Below, one piece after another: positions 7,079 through 15,254 of a stretch of 59,717 nucleotides of DNA. The stretch covers positions 1 through 59,717 of the forward strand of contig JAFRAB010000050.1 of assembly GCA_017405675.1 (NCBI GenBank), given 5' to 3'. Position numbers and translations under genes: made by a program. Source of the DNA: Erysipelotrichaceae bacterium (GTDB lineage Bacteria; Bacillota_I; Bacilli_A; Erysipelotrichales; Erysipelotrichaceae). The notes under the pieces are model-generated. The model worked only from the letters and a program-made list of their open reading frames with translations. It searched no databases and was not told where the DNA came from. How positions within the stretch are numbered: position 1 is the first letter of the stretch; each line of letters starts with the position of its first letter.

Positions 7079-8362
7079 ATGAAATACGCATTTGTAAATG
7101 GAATAATACTTGATGGCACTGAAAACATGGAACCAATTGCTGACCATGTCTTACTGGTAAGTGACGGCAGAATTGAGGTTATTGCCGAAAAGGGCTGCAA
7201 TACTGATGGATATGAGGTAATTGACCTTAACGGCAGATATATATTGCCTGGTCTTATCAATATGCATGTTCATTTAGCCGGTAACGGTAAACCGCAGAAG
7301 AAACAGAGGGACAATACCAAACTTGTCAATCTTCTTTTCAGCAACCCGATAACAGCCAATGTAGCTTACCATATGGTAAAGAACTATGCGCAGATCGAAC
7401 TTAACAGCGGTGTTACAACGATCAGAACAGTCGGTGGCCTTAAGGATATTGACACCAGAGTAAGAGATGAAGTTGCTGCCGGTAAATACCCAGGGCCAAG
7501 GATCCTGGCTGCTAATGAGGGTATTTCTGTTCCTAAGGGACATATGGCTGGTTCTGTAGCCATTACAGCAACAACAATAGAGGAAGCATTGGCTCAGGTT
7601 GATCACATAAAAGAGAAAAAGGCTGATCTGGTAAAACTTATGATTACCGGTGGTGTTATGGACGCCAAGGAGAAAGGTGTTCCGGGCGAAATGAAAATGT
7701 CTCCGGAAATGATCAAGGCTGTATGTGACTATGCACATTCACTGGGCTATATCGTCGCAGCTCATGTTGAAAGCAGTGAAGGTGTTAGAATAGCTTTGGA
7801 AAACGGTGTAGATTCCATTGAGCATGGAGCAAAACCTGATGATGAAATAATAAAACTGTTTAAAGAAAGAAAAGCATTTGTTACGACTACACTGTCCCCG
7901 GCATTGCCATATGCCTTGTTTGACCGTTCTGTTTCCAATGCTTCAGAGGTGGAACAGTACAATGGCAATGTTGTCTTTGAGGGTATAATTGAATGTGCCA
8001 AAGCAGCGCTTGAAAATGACATTCCGGTTGCCTTGGGAAATGATGTGGGCTGCCCGTGGGTATCACAGTACGATTTCTGGCGTGAACTGGTCTATTTCAC
8101 AAAGTATGTTGATGTCACTAACAGATTTGCTTTATATACTGCAACCCTGAGAAATGCTCAGCTTGGTGGAATAGGCGATATTACCGGCAGTATTGAAGCC
8201 GGCAAGTGTGCGGATCTTATTGTGACTGAAAGCAATCCTCTGGATGACCTTAATACGCTTCGTAATGTAAAGATGGTAATGTATCAGGGTAAGCTGCTGC
8301 GTGAACCTAAGGTAAAAAGAAAACAGATCGTAGATGAAAATCTTGATCCGTTTATGGTATAA
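7079..8362 (+). CDS. Metal-dependent amidohydrolase (imidazolonepropionase/Xaa-Pro dipeptidase-like)
   Basis: A 427-residue amidohydrolase-superfamily enzyme. The N-terminal small beta domain leads to the metal motif INMHVHL. Further ligands are the Lys in LVKLMITGG, the His in VAAHVES, SIEHG, and the Asp in LGNDVG. The C-terminus returns to the beta domain with ITGSIEAGKCADLIV, typical of this superfamily. Ligand order matches the group that includes Xaa-Pro/Xaa-Arg carboxypeptidases and lactam hydrolases. It begins an apparent three-gene operon with two chromate-family membrane proteins (8-bp gap), so its substrate may be what they export or import, or a small amidated metabolite. Confidence 0.85.
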   Translation: MKYAFVNGIILDGTENMEPIADHVLLVSDGRIEVIAEKGCNTDGYEVIDLNGRYILPGLINMHVHLAGNGKPQKKQRDNTKLVNLLFSNPITANVAYHMVKNYAQIELNSGVTTIRTVGGLKDIDTRVRDEVAAGKYPGPRILAANEGISVPKGHMAGSVAITATTIEEALAQVDHIKEKKADLVKLMITGGVMDAKEKGVPGEMKMSPEMIKAVCDYAHSLGYIVAAHVESSEGVRIALENGVDSIEHGAKPDDEIIKLFKERKAFVTTTLSPALPYALFDRSVSNASEVEQYNGNVVFEGIIECAKAALENDIPVALGNDVGCPWVSQYDFWRELVYFTKYVDVTNRFALYTATLRNAQLGGIGDITGSIEAGKCADLIVTESNPLDDLNTLRNVKMVMYQGKLLREPKVKRKQIVDENLDPFMV

Positions 8363-8370
8363 AGGTATTT

Positions 8371-8934
8371 ATGGATAAGTTTAAAAAAGCGTTAACATTA
8401 TTTACAACAACTTTTACTACCAGTATGACCGCTAATTCAGGCTATGCCATTCTGGCCGTAATGAAAAATCTTATGGTAGACAAATATCATTGGTTTACTG
8501 AGGAAGACATGAATGACTATATGGCCATGTCGCAGAGTTCCCCAGGTCCAATGGCTGTAAACTGTTCTCTGATTGTGGGATATCAGCTGGCTGGTCCTTT
8601 GGGTGCCTTTGCGGCTGTAGTAGGGGTTATAATACCGCCTATTGTCATCATGATAATCGTTACGTATTTCTATCAGACTATTGTCACAAATCAGTATGTA
8701 CGCATTTTCATGAGCGGTATGCAGGCTGGTGTAGTAGCAATGCTGATAGATGTAATTATCGGTCTGTTTACTACTGTTACCAAGAGAAAAAGCGTATATC
8801 CGTATATCATTATGGTAATAGCGTTTATCTTCATCAGATTTACGGATTTCTCAATGTTATATCTGATCTTAGGCTGCATTCTGACGGCTGTCATCAAGAC
8901 GGTTGTCGTGGGAAGGCTGGTGAAGAATAAATGA
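8371..8934 (+). CDS. Chromate-transporter-family protein, first half
   Basis: A 187-residue integral membrane protein of the CHR family in the short, single-domain form. MSQSSPGPMAVN matches the conserved SPGP(x)xxN loop, and about five hydrophobic segments follow. Its partner overlaps by 4 bp (ATGA). In the short-CHR form two homologous proteins work together as antiparallel halves. The operon begins with an amidohydrolase rather than a chromate-resistance gene, so anion export of another kind is more likely than chromate efflux. Confidence 0.85.
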   Translation: MDKFKKALTLFTTTFTTSMTANSGYAILAVMKNLMVDKYHWFTEEDMNDYMAMSQSSPGPMAVNCSLIVGYQLAGPLGAFAAVVGVIIPPIVIMIIVTYFYQTIVTNQYVRIFMSGMQAGVVAMLIDVIIGLFTTVTKRKSVYPYIIMVIAFIFIRFTDFSMLYLILGCILTAVIKTVVVGRLVKNK

Positions 8935-9494
8935 GTCTGTTACTGATTTTCCTGACTTTCATAAAGATTGGTGCCATGTGTTTTGGCGGTGCCTATGCAG
9001 CCATTCCAGTTGTTGAAAGAGAAGTGGTTTTTGTCAAAAACTGGATGAGCATTACCGAATTCTCCGATCTGGTAGCTATTGACGAAATAACCCCAGGTCC
9101 GATCATCATCAACAGTGCTTCCTTTGTAGGCATGAGGATGGCCGGTATCTCTGGTGCTATTGTGGCATCTATCGGAGCCATTGTTGCTCCTGTTATCATT
9201 ACATTAATACTTATTTATGTATATCGTAATTACAAGGAAATAAAAGTCATTAATGAAGCAATCTATACGTTAAAGTGCATGACGGTAGCTCTAATTGTGT
9301 CTACCTGTCTGTCTATTTTCCTGAACGCAATATTCCCGGGAAAGGTCATTGCTGTTGGTAATGTTGATTATCTGCTGCTGGTCATGGGCATAGTGGCTTT
9401 CATGATTATCAGAAAATACAAACCGAATCCGCTGTATGTCATGCTGGCATGCGGGGCTATCAATCTGGTAGTAAGAGGATTGCTGAAATTATAA
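8931..9494 (+). CDS. Chromate-transporter-family protein, second half
   Basis: 187 residues, the same length as its upstream partner and clearly homologous in layout. The N-terminus has FIKIGAMCFGGAYAAIPVVE and later ITPGPIIINSASFVG, both CHR hallmarks. ATGA overlap with the first half implies coupled translation and a fixed ratio. Ends at a bidirectional hairpin shared with the convergent gene. Confidence 0.86.
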   Translation: MSLLLIFLTFIKIGAMCFGGAYAAIPVVEREVVFVKNWMSITEFSDLVAIDEITPGPIIINSASFVGMRMAGISGAIVASIGAIVAPVIITLILIYVYRNYKEIKVINEAIYTLKCMTVALIVSTCLSIFLNAIFPGKVIAVGNVDYLLLVMGIVAFMIIRKYKPNPLYVMLACGAINLVVRGLLKL

Positions 9495-9498
9495 AAAA

Positions 9499-9518
9499 GA
9501 ACTTCAGTTCTGAAGTTC
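9499..9518. terminator. Bidirectional terminator
   Basis: GAACTTCA (9499-9506), GTTC, TGAAGTTC (9511-9518). An A-run on the left gives a T-run for the minus-strand gene; the plus side has fewer T residues. Lies between convergent genes. Confidence 0.75.
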
Positions 9519-10409
9519 TCATATAGCAATAAGGGTAACTGCTTCAGGTATCTGTACCTGGCTGACAGTGCCCTTTTCATTTACGCAGGCAAGGGTATCG
9601 CTGTGCGTGTTGGCACATAAGACATAACCGTCACAGACGATCATGTCACGCGGATGTTTACCACCGGAGGAATAACTGCTGATAATCTGCAGTTTTTCTT
9701 CATTGACCTTTATTTCAAAGACTTTGTTTATTCCTCTTACTGTAACATATAAGACATCATTGAATAATCTAATGGCAGCACTGGTTGATTTTTCATCATC
9801 AGTCATTCTTACCTTATCCAGTATTGTCCAGGAAGATGTTTCAATGATGAATACTTCCTTGGAAAGTTCAGATACAACATAAAGATAATTGCCATCTGCG
9901 GATAAAGTGCCGTGTCTTGGGCCGGTACCTTCAGGGAATTCAATTTCTCCTGTGATGTCATGTTCTTCGTTAAAGATATATATGCGGTCCATGTACAGAG
10001 CAAAACCGAGTATTACATTCCCGCATCTTAATAACATGTGACATCCTGCCCTATCTCTGATTTTAACTTTTTTTTCCAGAGAGAGTGTGTTGTTTTCATA
10101 TTTTAGGAAACTGTAGGTTCCTTCGTGGAAATTGGCGGTATATATGTTGTTGCCGTCACAGCCGATATAACATGAAACGATATCTTCATATATCAGTGAA
10201 GAAATCACTTTCCCACTCATATCAAGTATGGCAACACCATTTCTGCCTTTGCCTTCACTGTAAAGGGAAGCAATAAAACCATCGCCATAAGCAATATACT
10301 TTGTTGAAGCAATATCGCTGAAAAGAACAGGGTCTGATAATACACCATTTTCAAAGTTGATTTTGTAAATGCCTTCGTTACCGTAACAGCCGCAGTATAT
10401 CTGTTTCAT
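9519..10409 (-). CDS. Lactonase-type beta-propeller protein (6-phosphogluconolactonase family)
   Basis: 296 residues resembling the seven-bladed lactonase/Pgl family (PF10282). Repeated propeller strands are visible, with the family signatures GTGPRHGTLSADGNYLYVV and GGKHPRDM close to those of Pgl. It is somewhat shorter than the usual 330-350 residues. GAGGT precedes the start. No neighbour suggests a specific pathway, and it could equally be a non-catalytic propeller. Confidence 0.7.
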   Translation of the reverse strand: MKQIYCGCYGNEGIYKINFENGVLSDPVLFSDIASTKYIAYGDGFIASLYSEGKGRNGVAILDMSGKVISSLIYEDIVSCYIGCDGNNIYTANFHEGTYSFLKYENNTLSLEKKVKIRDRAGCHMLLRCGNVILGFALYMDRIYIFNEEHDITGEIEFPEGTGPRHGTLSADGNYLYVVSELSKEVFIIETSSWTILDKVRMTDDEKSTSAAIRLFNDVLYVTVRGINKVFEIKVNEEKLQIISSYSSGGKHPRDMIVCDGYVLCANTHSDTLACVNEKGTVSQVQIPEAVTLIAI

Positions 10410-10509
10410 AGTCGTTTACCTCATCTGATTCTATTATATATTGAAACGGCAGCTATATGGAATTAACAGACATTTACTGATAGAATATATCGTGATGGAG
10501 GTATCATGC

Positions 10510-11361
10510 ATGAAAAGAATGGAATATAACGATTTATGGCTGATACTGCAGGAAATTGATGAAAAAAAAGCAGCACTGATTCCTGAAAAGTATAAGGAAT
10601 TTGTAAAGGCATCCATGGTGCCGGGAGCTGTTTCTACGATAAATCCTTCTGTTGAACTGGAAAAACAGGAGCTTTCAGAAAAAACAAAATCATTGCTGGC
10701 AACACTGGCACTGACATACTGGGCTGAAAGTGCTAATGACCGCTGGGAACTGGCCAGTAAACTTCATGCCAATGAGCTGAAATATCAGGAAAAACCTGAA
10801 GCAGCTATGACTCAGGAAGAATACCAGGATCTGCTGTCTGCATTTGATGACTGGAATGAACTGTTTGGACCTATTCCTTTCTGGGCTGTAAGCCGCAGAT
10901 GGTATCCAATGGAGTGTTACGAAATAGTTGCGGAAGGTGAGGAAGCCGATATCTGGGCAGGTAAGACCGGCCTGAAACTGGCAGATGTACCTCGTGAAGT
11001 CAGAGAACAGATTGCTGAAGAAGCCAGAGAATGGATTCTGGTCAGAGAAATTGATGAGGAAGAGGTTCTGTATTGGCACGATGATTATACAGAAAGATGG
11101 CATTATACCAGAGAAGATGAGGATTTCTACCAGAAGAGAGCGGTAATAAAGGACGGCCATTTCTTTGGTGCTCTGATTGGCACAGATTCAGTTTCCAGCT
11201 TCGGCATGTCCGTATATAAGTCCAGCAATTATGGTATTCTATGCATTGACGGCAGCAAGGATGGAACTACTGAAGAGTATTTTCATCACAGCAGCTCTGA
11301 AGTCAGTGAAGAAAAGAATACTGTTTATTCCCTGAAGAAAAAACAGGTAACAGATAAATAA
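10510..11361 (+). CDS. Hypothetical protein, acidic, cytoplasmic
   Basis: 283 residues from the ATG at 10510, preceded by GGAGG; the open frame begins further upstream at 10441 but without a ribosome binding site. The protein is rich in Glu, Trp and Tyr and has no signal peptide or membrane segment. The sequence does not call to mind a family I can name. It lies alone between a divergent lactonase-like gene and a convergent TetR gene and ends in a strong shared terminator. Confidence 0.7.
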   Translation: MKRMEYNDLWLILQEIDEKKAALIPEKYKEFVKASMVPGAVSTINPSVELEKQELSEKTKSLLATLALTYWAESANDRWELASKLHANELKYQEKPEAAMTQEEYQDLLSAFDDWNELFGPIPFWAVSRRWYPMECYEIVAEGEEADIWAGKTGLKLADVPREVREQIAEEAREWILVREIDEEEVLYWHDDYTERWHYTREDEDFYQKRAVIKDGHFFGALIGTDSVSSFGMSVYKSSNYGILCIDGSKDGTTEEYFHHSSSEVSEEKNTVYSLKKKQVTDK

Positions 11362-11383
11362 ATAGCCGGTAATACCGGCTATT
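11361..11383. terminator. Bidirectional terminator
   Basis: AATAGCCGGT (11361-11370), AAT, ACCGGCTATT (11374-11383), followed by CTTTTT. Sits between convergent genes 10510-11361 and 11394-11942. Confidence 0.8.
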
Positions 11384-11393
11384 CTTTTTGACT

Positions 11394-11942
11394 TTATATC
11401 TCCTGCAGAAGCTGATTAAGCATCTTCTTTTTTTCTGCTTCCTGCATTTGTTCAAAACTGCGTGAATGAATAACTGCTGAGATATCCGCAATAAGTTTTG
11501 CAGATGCAATATCCAGAGGATATTTTCCGCTGTATCCGGTACGAACAAGTAAATCCTCAACAGCTGGAATCAGCGACATCAGGGTTCTGTCATGCAGTGC
11601 CAGTCTGATGGTCCAGTGCATGTTAGTTTCCAGCAGGCGGTACTCGTTCATGGCCTTTTCATAAAAAGGCAGGAATACTTCAACGAATTCTGCAGGAGTA
11701 TTCAGTGAGCTGATCATCTGGCCGAATCCCATGGCGTATTGTCTGAAGAAATTATCACAGACTGCTTCAAACAGTTCTTCCTTACTTGAAAAGTAATGGT
11801 AAAACATTCCAATTTCACCATTGACCTTGCTCAGTACTTTTCTGACAGAGGTGTTTTCATAACCCTCAGTAAAGAACAGCTCTGTTGCAGCTGCAATTAT
11901 TTCATCTTTCTTTCCACCTTCAAGAATCGGTTTTCTTGCCAT
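11394..11942 (-). CDS. TetR/AcrR-family transcriptional regulator
   Basis: 182 residues starting at 11942 (MARKPILEGG), with GGGAGAA upstream; the longer frame would start deep inside the upstream hydrolase gene. The N-terminal helix-turn-helix reads IIAAATELFFTEGYENTSVRKVL and then GMFYHYFSSKEELFEAV, textbook TetR. The remainder is a variable ligand-binding helical domain. It overlaps the 3' end of the hydrolase gene by 23 bp, so the two form an operon whose promoter carries a long palindrome, the likely autoregulatory operator. Confidence 0.92.
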   Translation of the reverse strand: MARKPILEGGKKDEIIAAATELFFTEGYENTSVRKVLSKVNGEIGMFYHYFSSKEELFEAVCDNFFRQYAMGFGQMISSLNTPAEFVEVFLPFYEKAMNEYRLLETNMHWTIRLALHDRTLMSLIPAVEDLLVRTGYSGKYPLDIASAKLIADISAVIHSRSFEQMQEAEKKKMLNQLLQEI

Positions 11943-13086
11943 CTGTTTTCTCCCTGATCCAGTTTTCGATCGTATCAAGCACCAGCTGCACGTTACCGAT
12001 CTGACAGTGATGGGCAGCACATTCTTCTCTGGTAAACAAACGTCCTGTCACACTTCTGGCATTGGTCAGTGCCTTTAACTGGTCCTCATAATATATTGTA
12101 TACAAATCGTCTGCTCCGGCAAGTACCAAGACATCCTGTTTCAGCAGAGGGGAGATTTCTCTGGTGTTATACTGCTTGATACAGTTGAAGTATTCACATG
12201 GTGTATGCACATTTTCATATATGGCATAGCCCTGACCTAATAACCATTTGGTGAAGTAGTTTTCATCCAGTTTTTTGTTGAGCCATTTCCACAGAATGTT
12301 TTTTGGATGAGCAGTCATGTAGTCAAACAGTCTGGCTTTCTTTTCACCCATCTTATGAGTAATGGCACCATAGAAATCATATATCAGGTCATACATGACA
12401 ACGCGCTGTATTCTGTTATCGTAAGCTGCAGCCCTCGGTGCCAGATATCCTCCTAAAGAAATTCCAATAAGTGTTACATTTTCCAGATTGAAATGATCAA
12501 GTATGGCTGAAGTACATTTTTCCCAGTAAGGAGTCATCTGTAGATGACATCTCATCAGGGCTTCACCCTGACCCGGTCCTTCAAAGAAATAAGTTTCATA
12601 TCCTTTGGCAGCGAAATACGGCAGTAAGCCAAGAAACTCCTGAATCAGGCTGTCGTAACCGCCATGCAATACGATGATGCCTTTTGGGTTGTCTGGCTTG
12701 CTGTACCATACAGGCAGATATCCGTTTTTATACGGCATTCTGGTATAATTGATTCCCTTGATTGATTTATAACAGGCATCGTAATGTTCCATGCATGTTT
12801 CATAGAGTCTTTCTTTCAGTGAAATACCGTTTTTGTCCTTGGCATCATTCAGAGTATAGAAATGGGCAGCTCTGTAAGCCTGTGCTGCCTTAAGATGATC
12901 ACCTTCCTGAGCAGCCTTATCACCTGCAGCTGTAAACAGTGCTATCCATTTTTCAAAATCAGTGGCCTGCTTTCCAATTTCCATGAGTTCTTCTTTTTCA
13001 AAACCGCCCAGAGAATAGAAACGGTTCAGCTGGAAATTCATTCCGGCATCCTGGCTGAAATCATAAAAACCTTTTTTGAATTCCAT
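11920..13086 (-). CDS. Alpha/beta hydrolase (FrsA-like, with helical N-terminal domain)
   Basis: 388 residues. An N-terminal alpha-helical part (1-125) precedes the hydrolase fold, which has the oxyanion strand IIVLHGGYDS, nucleophile elbow GISLGGY, acid in LAGADDLYT and His in CAAHHCQIG. This arrangement matches the FrsA/prolyl-oligopeptidase-like DUF1100 group. GGAGGA lies 5' of the start. Translationally overlapped by the TetR gene. Since the pair share an operator, the hydrolase is probably induced by a substrate or a related small molecule. Confidence 0.85.
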   Translation of the reverse strand: MEFKKGFYDFSQDAGMNFQLNRFYSLGGFEKEELMEIGKQATDFEKWIALFTAAGDKAAQEGDHLKAAQAYRAAHFYTLNDAKDKNGISLKERLYETCMEHYDACYKSIKGINYTRMPYKNGYLPVWYSKPDNPKGIIVLHGGYDSLIQEFLGLLPYFAAKGYETYFFEGPGQGEALMRCHLQMTPYWEKCTSAILDHFNLENVTLIGISLGGYLAPRAAAYDNRIQRVVMYDLIYDFYGAITHKMGEKKARLFDYMTAHPKNILWKWLNKKLDENYFTKWLLGQGYAIYENVHTPCEYFNCIKQYNTREISPLLKQDVLVLAGADDLYTIYYEDQLKALTNARSVTGRLFTREECAAHHCQIGNVQLVLDTIENWIREKTDGKKTDS

Positions 13087-13103
13087 GATATTAGTCCTCC
13101 ATT

Positions 13104-13136
13104 AATAATTAACAGAACAATGTTCTCTTAATAATT
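13104..13136. promoter_or_regulatory. Palindromic operator for the TetR protein
   Basis: Long near-palindrome centred on 13120: AGAACA (13114-13119), A, TGTTCT (13121-13126), with outer arms TTAA and further AT-rich pairing on both sides and only two mismatched positions within 33 bp. It lies 18 bp upstream of the hydrolase start, between that gene and the divergent hydrolase at 13228. It could control both. Confidence 0.7.
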
Positions 13137-13227
13137 ATAGAACAGTCCTGCAGGATATGTACAGTAATAATAAAAATACATATAATTAAATGTGAAAAAA
13201 GATGAAAACGAAAAGAGGGAATAACTT

Positions 13228-14148
13228 ATGATCAGTGAAAAGATAGTAGTTGGACGGGGAACGGATTACCCGCTTAATGGGATTCTCACATTACCAGATA
13301 CTATTGAAAATAAAGTTCCGGCTGTAGTTCTGGTACATGGTTCCGGTGCCAGCAACATGGATGAAAAGGTCATGAAGTTAAGACCGTTCAAGGATATTGC
13401 GGAAGGTCTGGCTTATGAAGGAGTCGCTGTCATAAGATACGACAAGAGAACCTTTGCGCATGCCAGAAAACTGCGTCATGTTGAACCTACCGTAGAAATG
13501 GAAACTATTGAGGATGTCGTCAGAGCTGCAGCACTGTTAAGACAGGATCCGCGTATTGATGAAAACCGTATCTTTATCGTGGGGCACAGTATGGGAGCCA
13601 TGCTGGCACCGCGCATTGATGCTGAATGCGGTTATTTCAAAGGATTGATAATGATGGCTGGAACACCGTATAGACTTGAAGATATCGTTGTCAGACAGCT
13701 GAAACAGGCTGGAAACTCAGGTGGTTTCCTGATGAGGAAAATTGTAGAACTGGAGAGTAAAGTATACGCAAAAAGATTTGATAATCTTTACACCATGCCG
13801 GAAGAGGAAGCCAGAAAGAAGAAGTTTGCCGGGAATCTTTCCCTGTATTACTTCAGAGAAATGGGTGCGAAAACAGCTGGCGACTATCTGCTTGAATCAG
13901 ATAAACCGGTAATGATCATGCAGGGCGGTAAAGACTTCCAGGTATTGAAAGATGTAGACTTTGAAGGTTTTAAGCAGATCCTCAAAGAAAAGAATAACGT
14001 AACCTATAAGCTTTACGATGAGCTTAATCATGTTTTTGTTAAAGGTATTTACAACGATATTACCAAAGCCAGCAAGGAGTACAGTGTTCCGCAGCATGTT
14101 GATGTCAGAGTAATTAAGGATATTGCAGCGTTTATTCATTCAAACTGA
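13228..14148 (+). CDS. Alpha/beta hydrolase (dienelactone hydrolase/S33-like)
   Basis: 306 residues. Core features: VPAVVLVHGSGASNMDE (oxyanion region), RYDKRTF, nucleophile GHSMGA, acid in QGGKDFQV and His in ELNHVF. The N-terminus lacks a signal peptide, so it acts in the cytoplasm. AGAGGGA precedes the start. Divergent from the TetR/hydrolase operon with only 141 bp between them, which suggests shared control by the palindrome at 13104-13136. Substrate likely a small ester or acylated xenobiotic; not determinable. Confidence 0.85.
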   Translation: MISEKIVVGRGTDYPLNGILTLPDTIENKVPAVVLVHGSGASNMDEKVMKLRPFKDIAEGLAYEGVAVIRYDKRTFAHARKLRHVEPTVEMETIEDVVRAAALLRQDPRIDENRIFIVGHSMGAMLAPRIDAECGYFKGLIMMAGTPYRLEDIVVRQLKQAGNSGGFLMRKIVELESKVYAKRFDNLYTMPEEEARKKKFAGNLSLYYFREMGAKTAGDYLLESDKPVMIMQGGKDFQVLKDVDFEGFKQILKEKNNVTYKLYDELNHVFVKGIYNDITKASKEYSVPQHVDVRVIKDIAAFIHSN

Positions 14149-14152
14149 TAAT

Positions 14153-14178
14153 AAAATGACCTTAACCAAGGTCATTTT
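14153..14178 (+). terminator. Rho-independent terminator
   Basis: AAAATGACCTT (14153-14163), AACC, AAGGTCATTTT (14168-14178), T-run follows. Confidence 0.85.
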
Positions 14179-14252
14179 TCTGTGCTGTTCAATTGATGAC
14201 AATATGCATCTGAAATATTAGAATATAGTTAGAAAACGGTAAAGGTGATCAT

Positions 14253-15251
14253 ATGAAAAACATACTGATGATTGGAACAGGTGGTACAATTGCTTCTTTA
14301 CCTGGTGAAAACGGTCTTGTACCGCAGTTATCAACGGCAGAACTGCTTAAGAAAATGCCGCAGTTAAAGACAATTGCCTGGATCGATTCCCTGCAGCTGA
14401 TTAACATTGACAGTACCAATATCCGTCCGGAACATTGGCTGTTAATGGCAAAAGCCATAAAGGAAAACTATGACAGATATGATGGATTTGTAATTACCCA
14501 CGGAACTGATACCATGGCTTATACGGCAGCCGGATTGAGTTATCTGATACAGGATTCCGTTAAGCCAATAGTAATTACGGGTGCTCAGGTTCCATTGGCT
14601 GAAGAAAATTCTGATGCTCCAAGAAATCTCAGAGATGCTTTACTGTACGCTGTTGATGATAAAAGCCATGGCATTCAGGTCGTATTCTCAGGATCGGTAA
14701 TTCTTTCTACAAGAGTCAGGAAAAACTATACCAAGAGATTTGACGCCTTTTACAGCGTTAACTATCCGGAGATAGCCCGTATCGTTAATGGCAACATTCT
14801 GCGATTTATCGATGTGCCTTGTAACCATGAAACCCGATTCTATGATTCACTTAATACCAATGTAGGCCTGCTTAAACTTGTGCCGGGTTTAAAGAGTGAT
14901 GTGTTGCGGTATCTGTTGGATACGTATGACGGTCTGGTAATTGAAAGTTTCGGTAACGGTGGTATACCTGAATATTACGATTATTTTAATGAAGTACTTA
15001 AAGCCACCGAAAAAGGAAAGATCGTTGTGGTTACTACTCAGGTTCCCAACGAAGGGAGTGACATTTCCCTGTATGAAGTCGGTAACCTGATTAAAAAAGC
15101 GACAGGATTGCTGGAATCATATGACATGACTTCGGAAGCCTGCCTGGCCAAATTAATGTGGGTACTGGATCAGACTCATGAACTGAGTGAAATAAAAAAA
15201 CTATTCTATTCACCGATAGGAAATGACATTCTTAGGAGTGCTGCAGATTAA
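14253..15251 (+). CDS. L-asparaginase, type I-like
   Basis: 332 residues. GTGGTIAS at the N-terminus holds the nucleophile Thr, VITHGTDTMAYTAAGLSYL the second catalytic Thr-Asp pair, and VITGAQVPLAE, DAPRNLRDALLYA are conserved. No signal peptide, so it is the cytoplasmic type. Converts asparagine to aspartate and ammonia. AAAGGTGAT precedes the start. Followed closely by a methyltransferase-GNAT fusion gene (3 bp), so the two are co-transcribed, though their functional link is unclear. Confidence 0.92.
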   Translation: MKNILMIGTGGTIASLPGENGLVPQLSTAELLKKMPQLKTIAWIDSLQLINIDSTNIRPEHWLLMAKAIKENYDRYDGFVITHGTDTMAYTAAGLSYLIQDSVKPIVITGAQVPLAEENSDAPRNLRDALLYAVDDKSHGIQVVFSGSVILSTRVRKNYTKRFDAFYSVNYPEIARIVNGNILRFIDVPCNHETRFYDSLNTNVGLLKLVPGLKSDVLRYLLDTYDGLVIESFGNGGIPEYYDYFNEVLKATEKGKIVVVTTQVPNEGSDISLYEVGNLIKKATGLLESYDMTSEACLAKLMWVLDQTHELSEIKKLFYSPIGNDILRSAAD

Positions 15252-15254
15252 ATT

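Noticed and set aside
8371..9494. True chromate resistance locus
   Set aside because: No chromate reductase, regulator or sulfate gene nearby, and the operon starts with an amidohydrolase. Only family resemblance supports the label.
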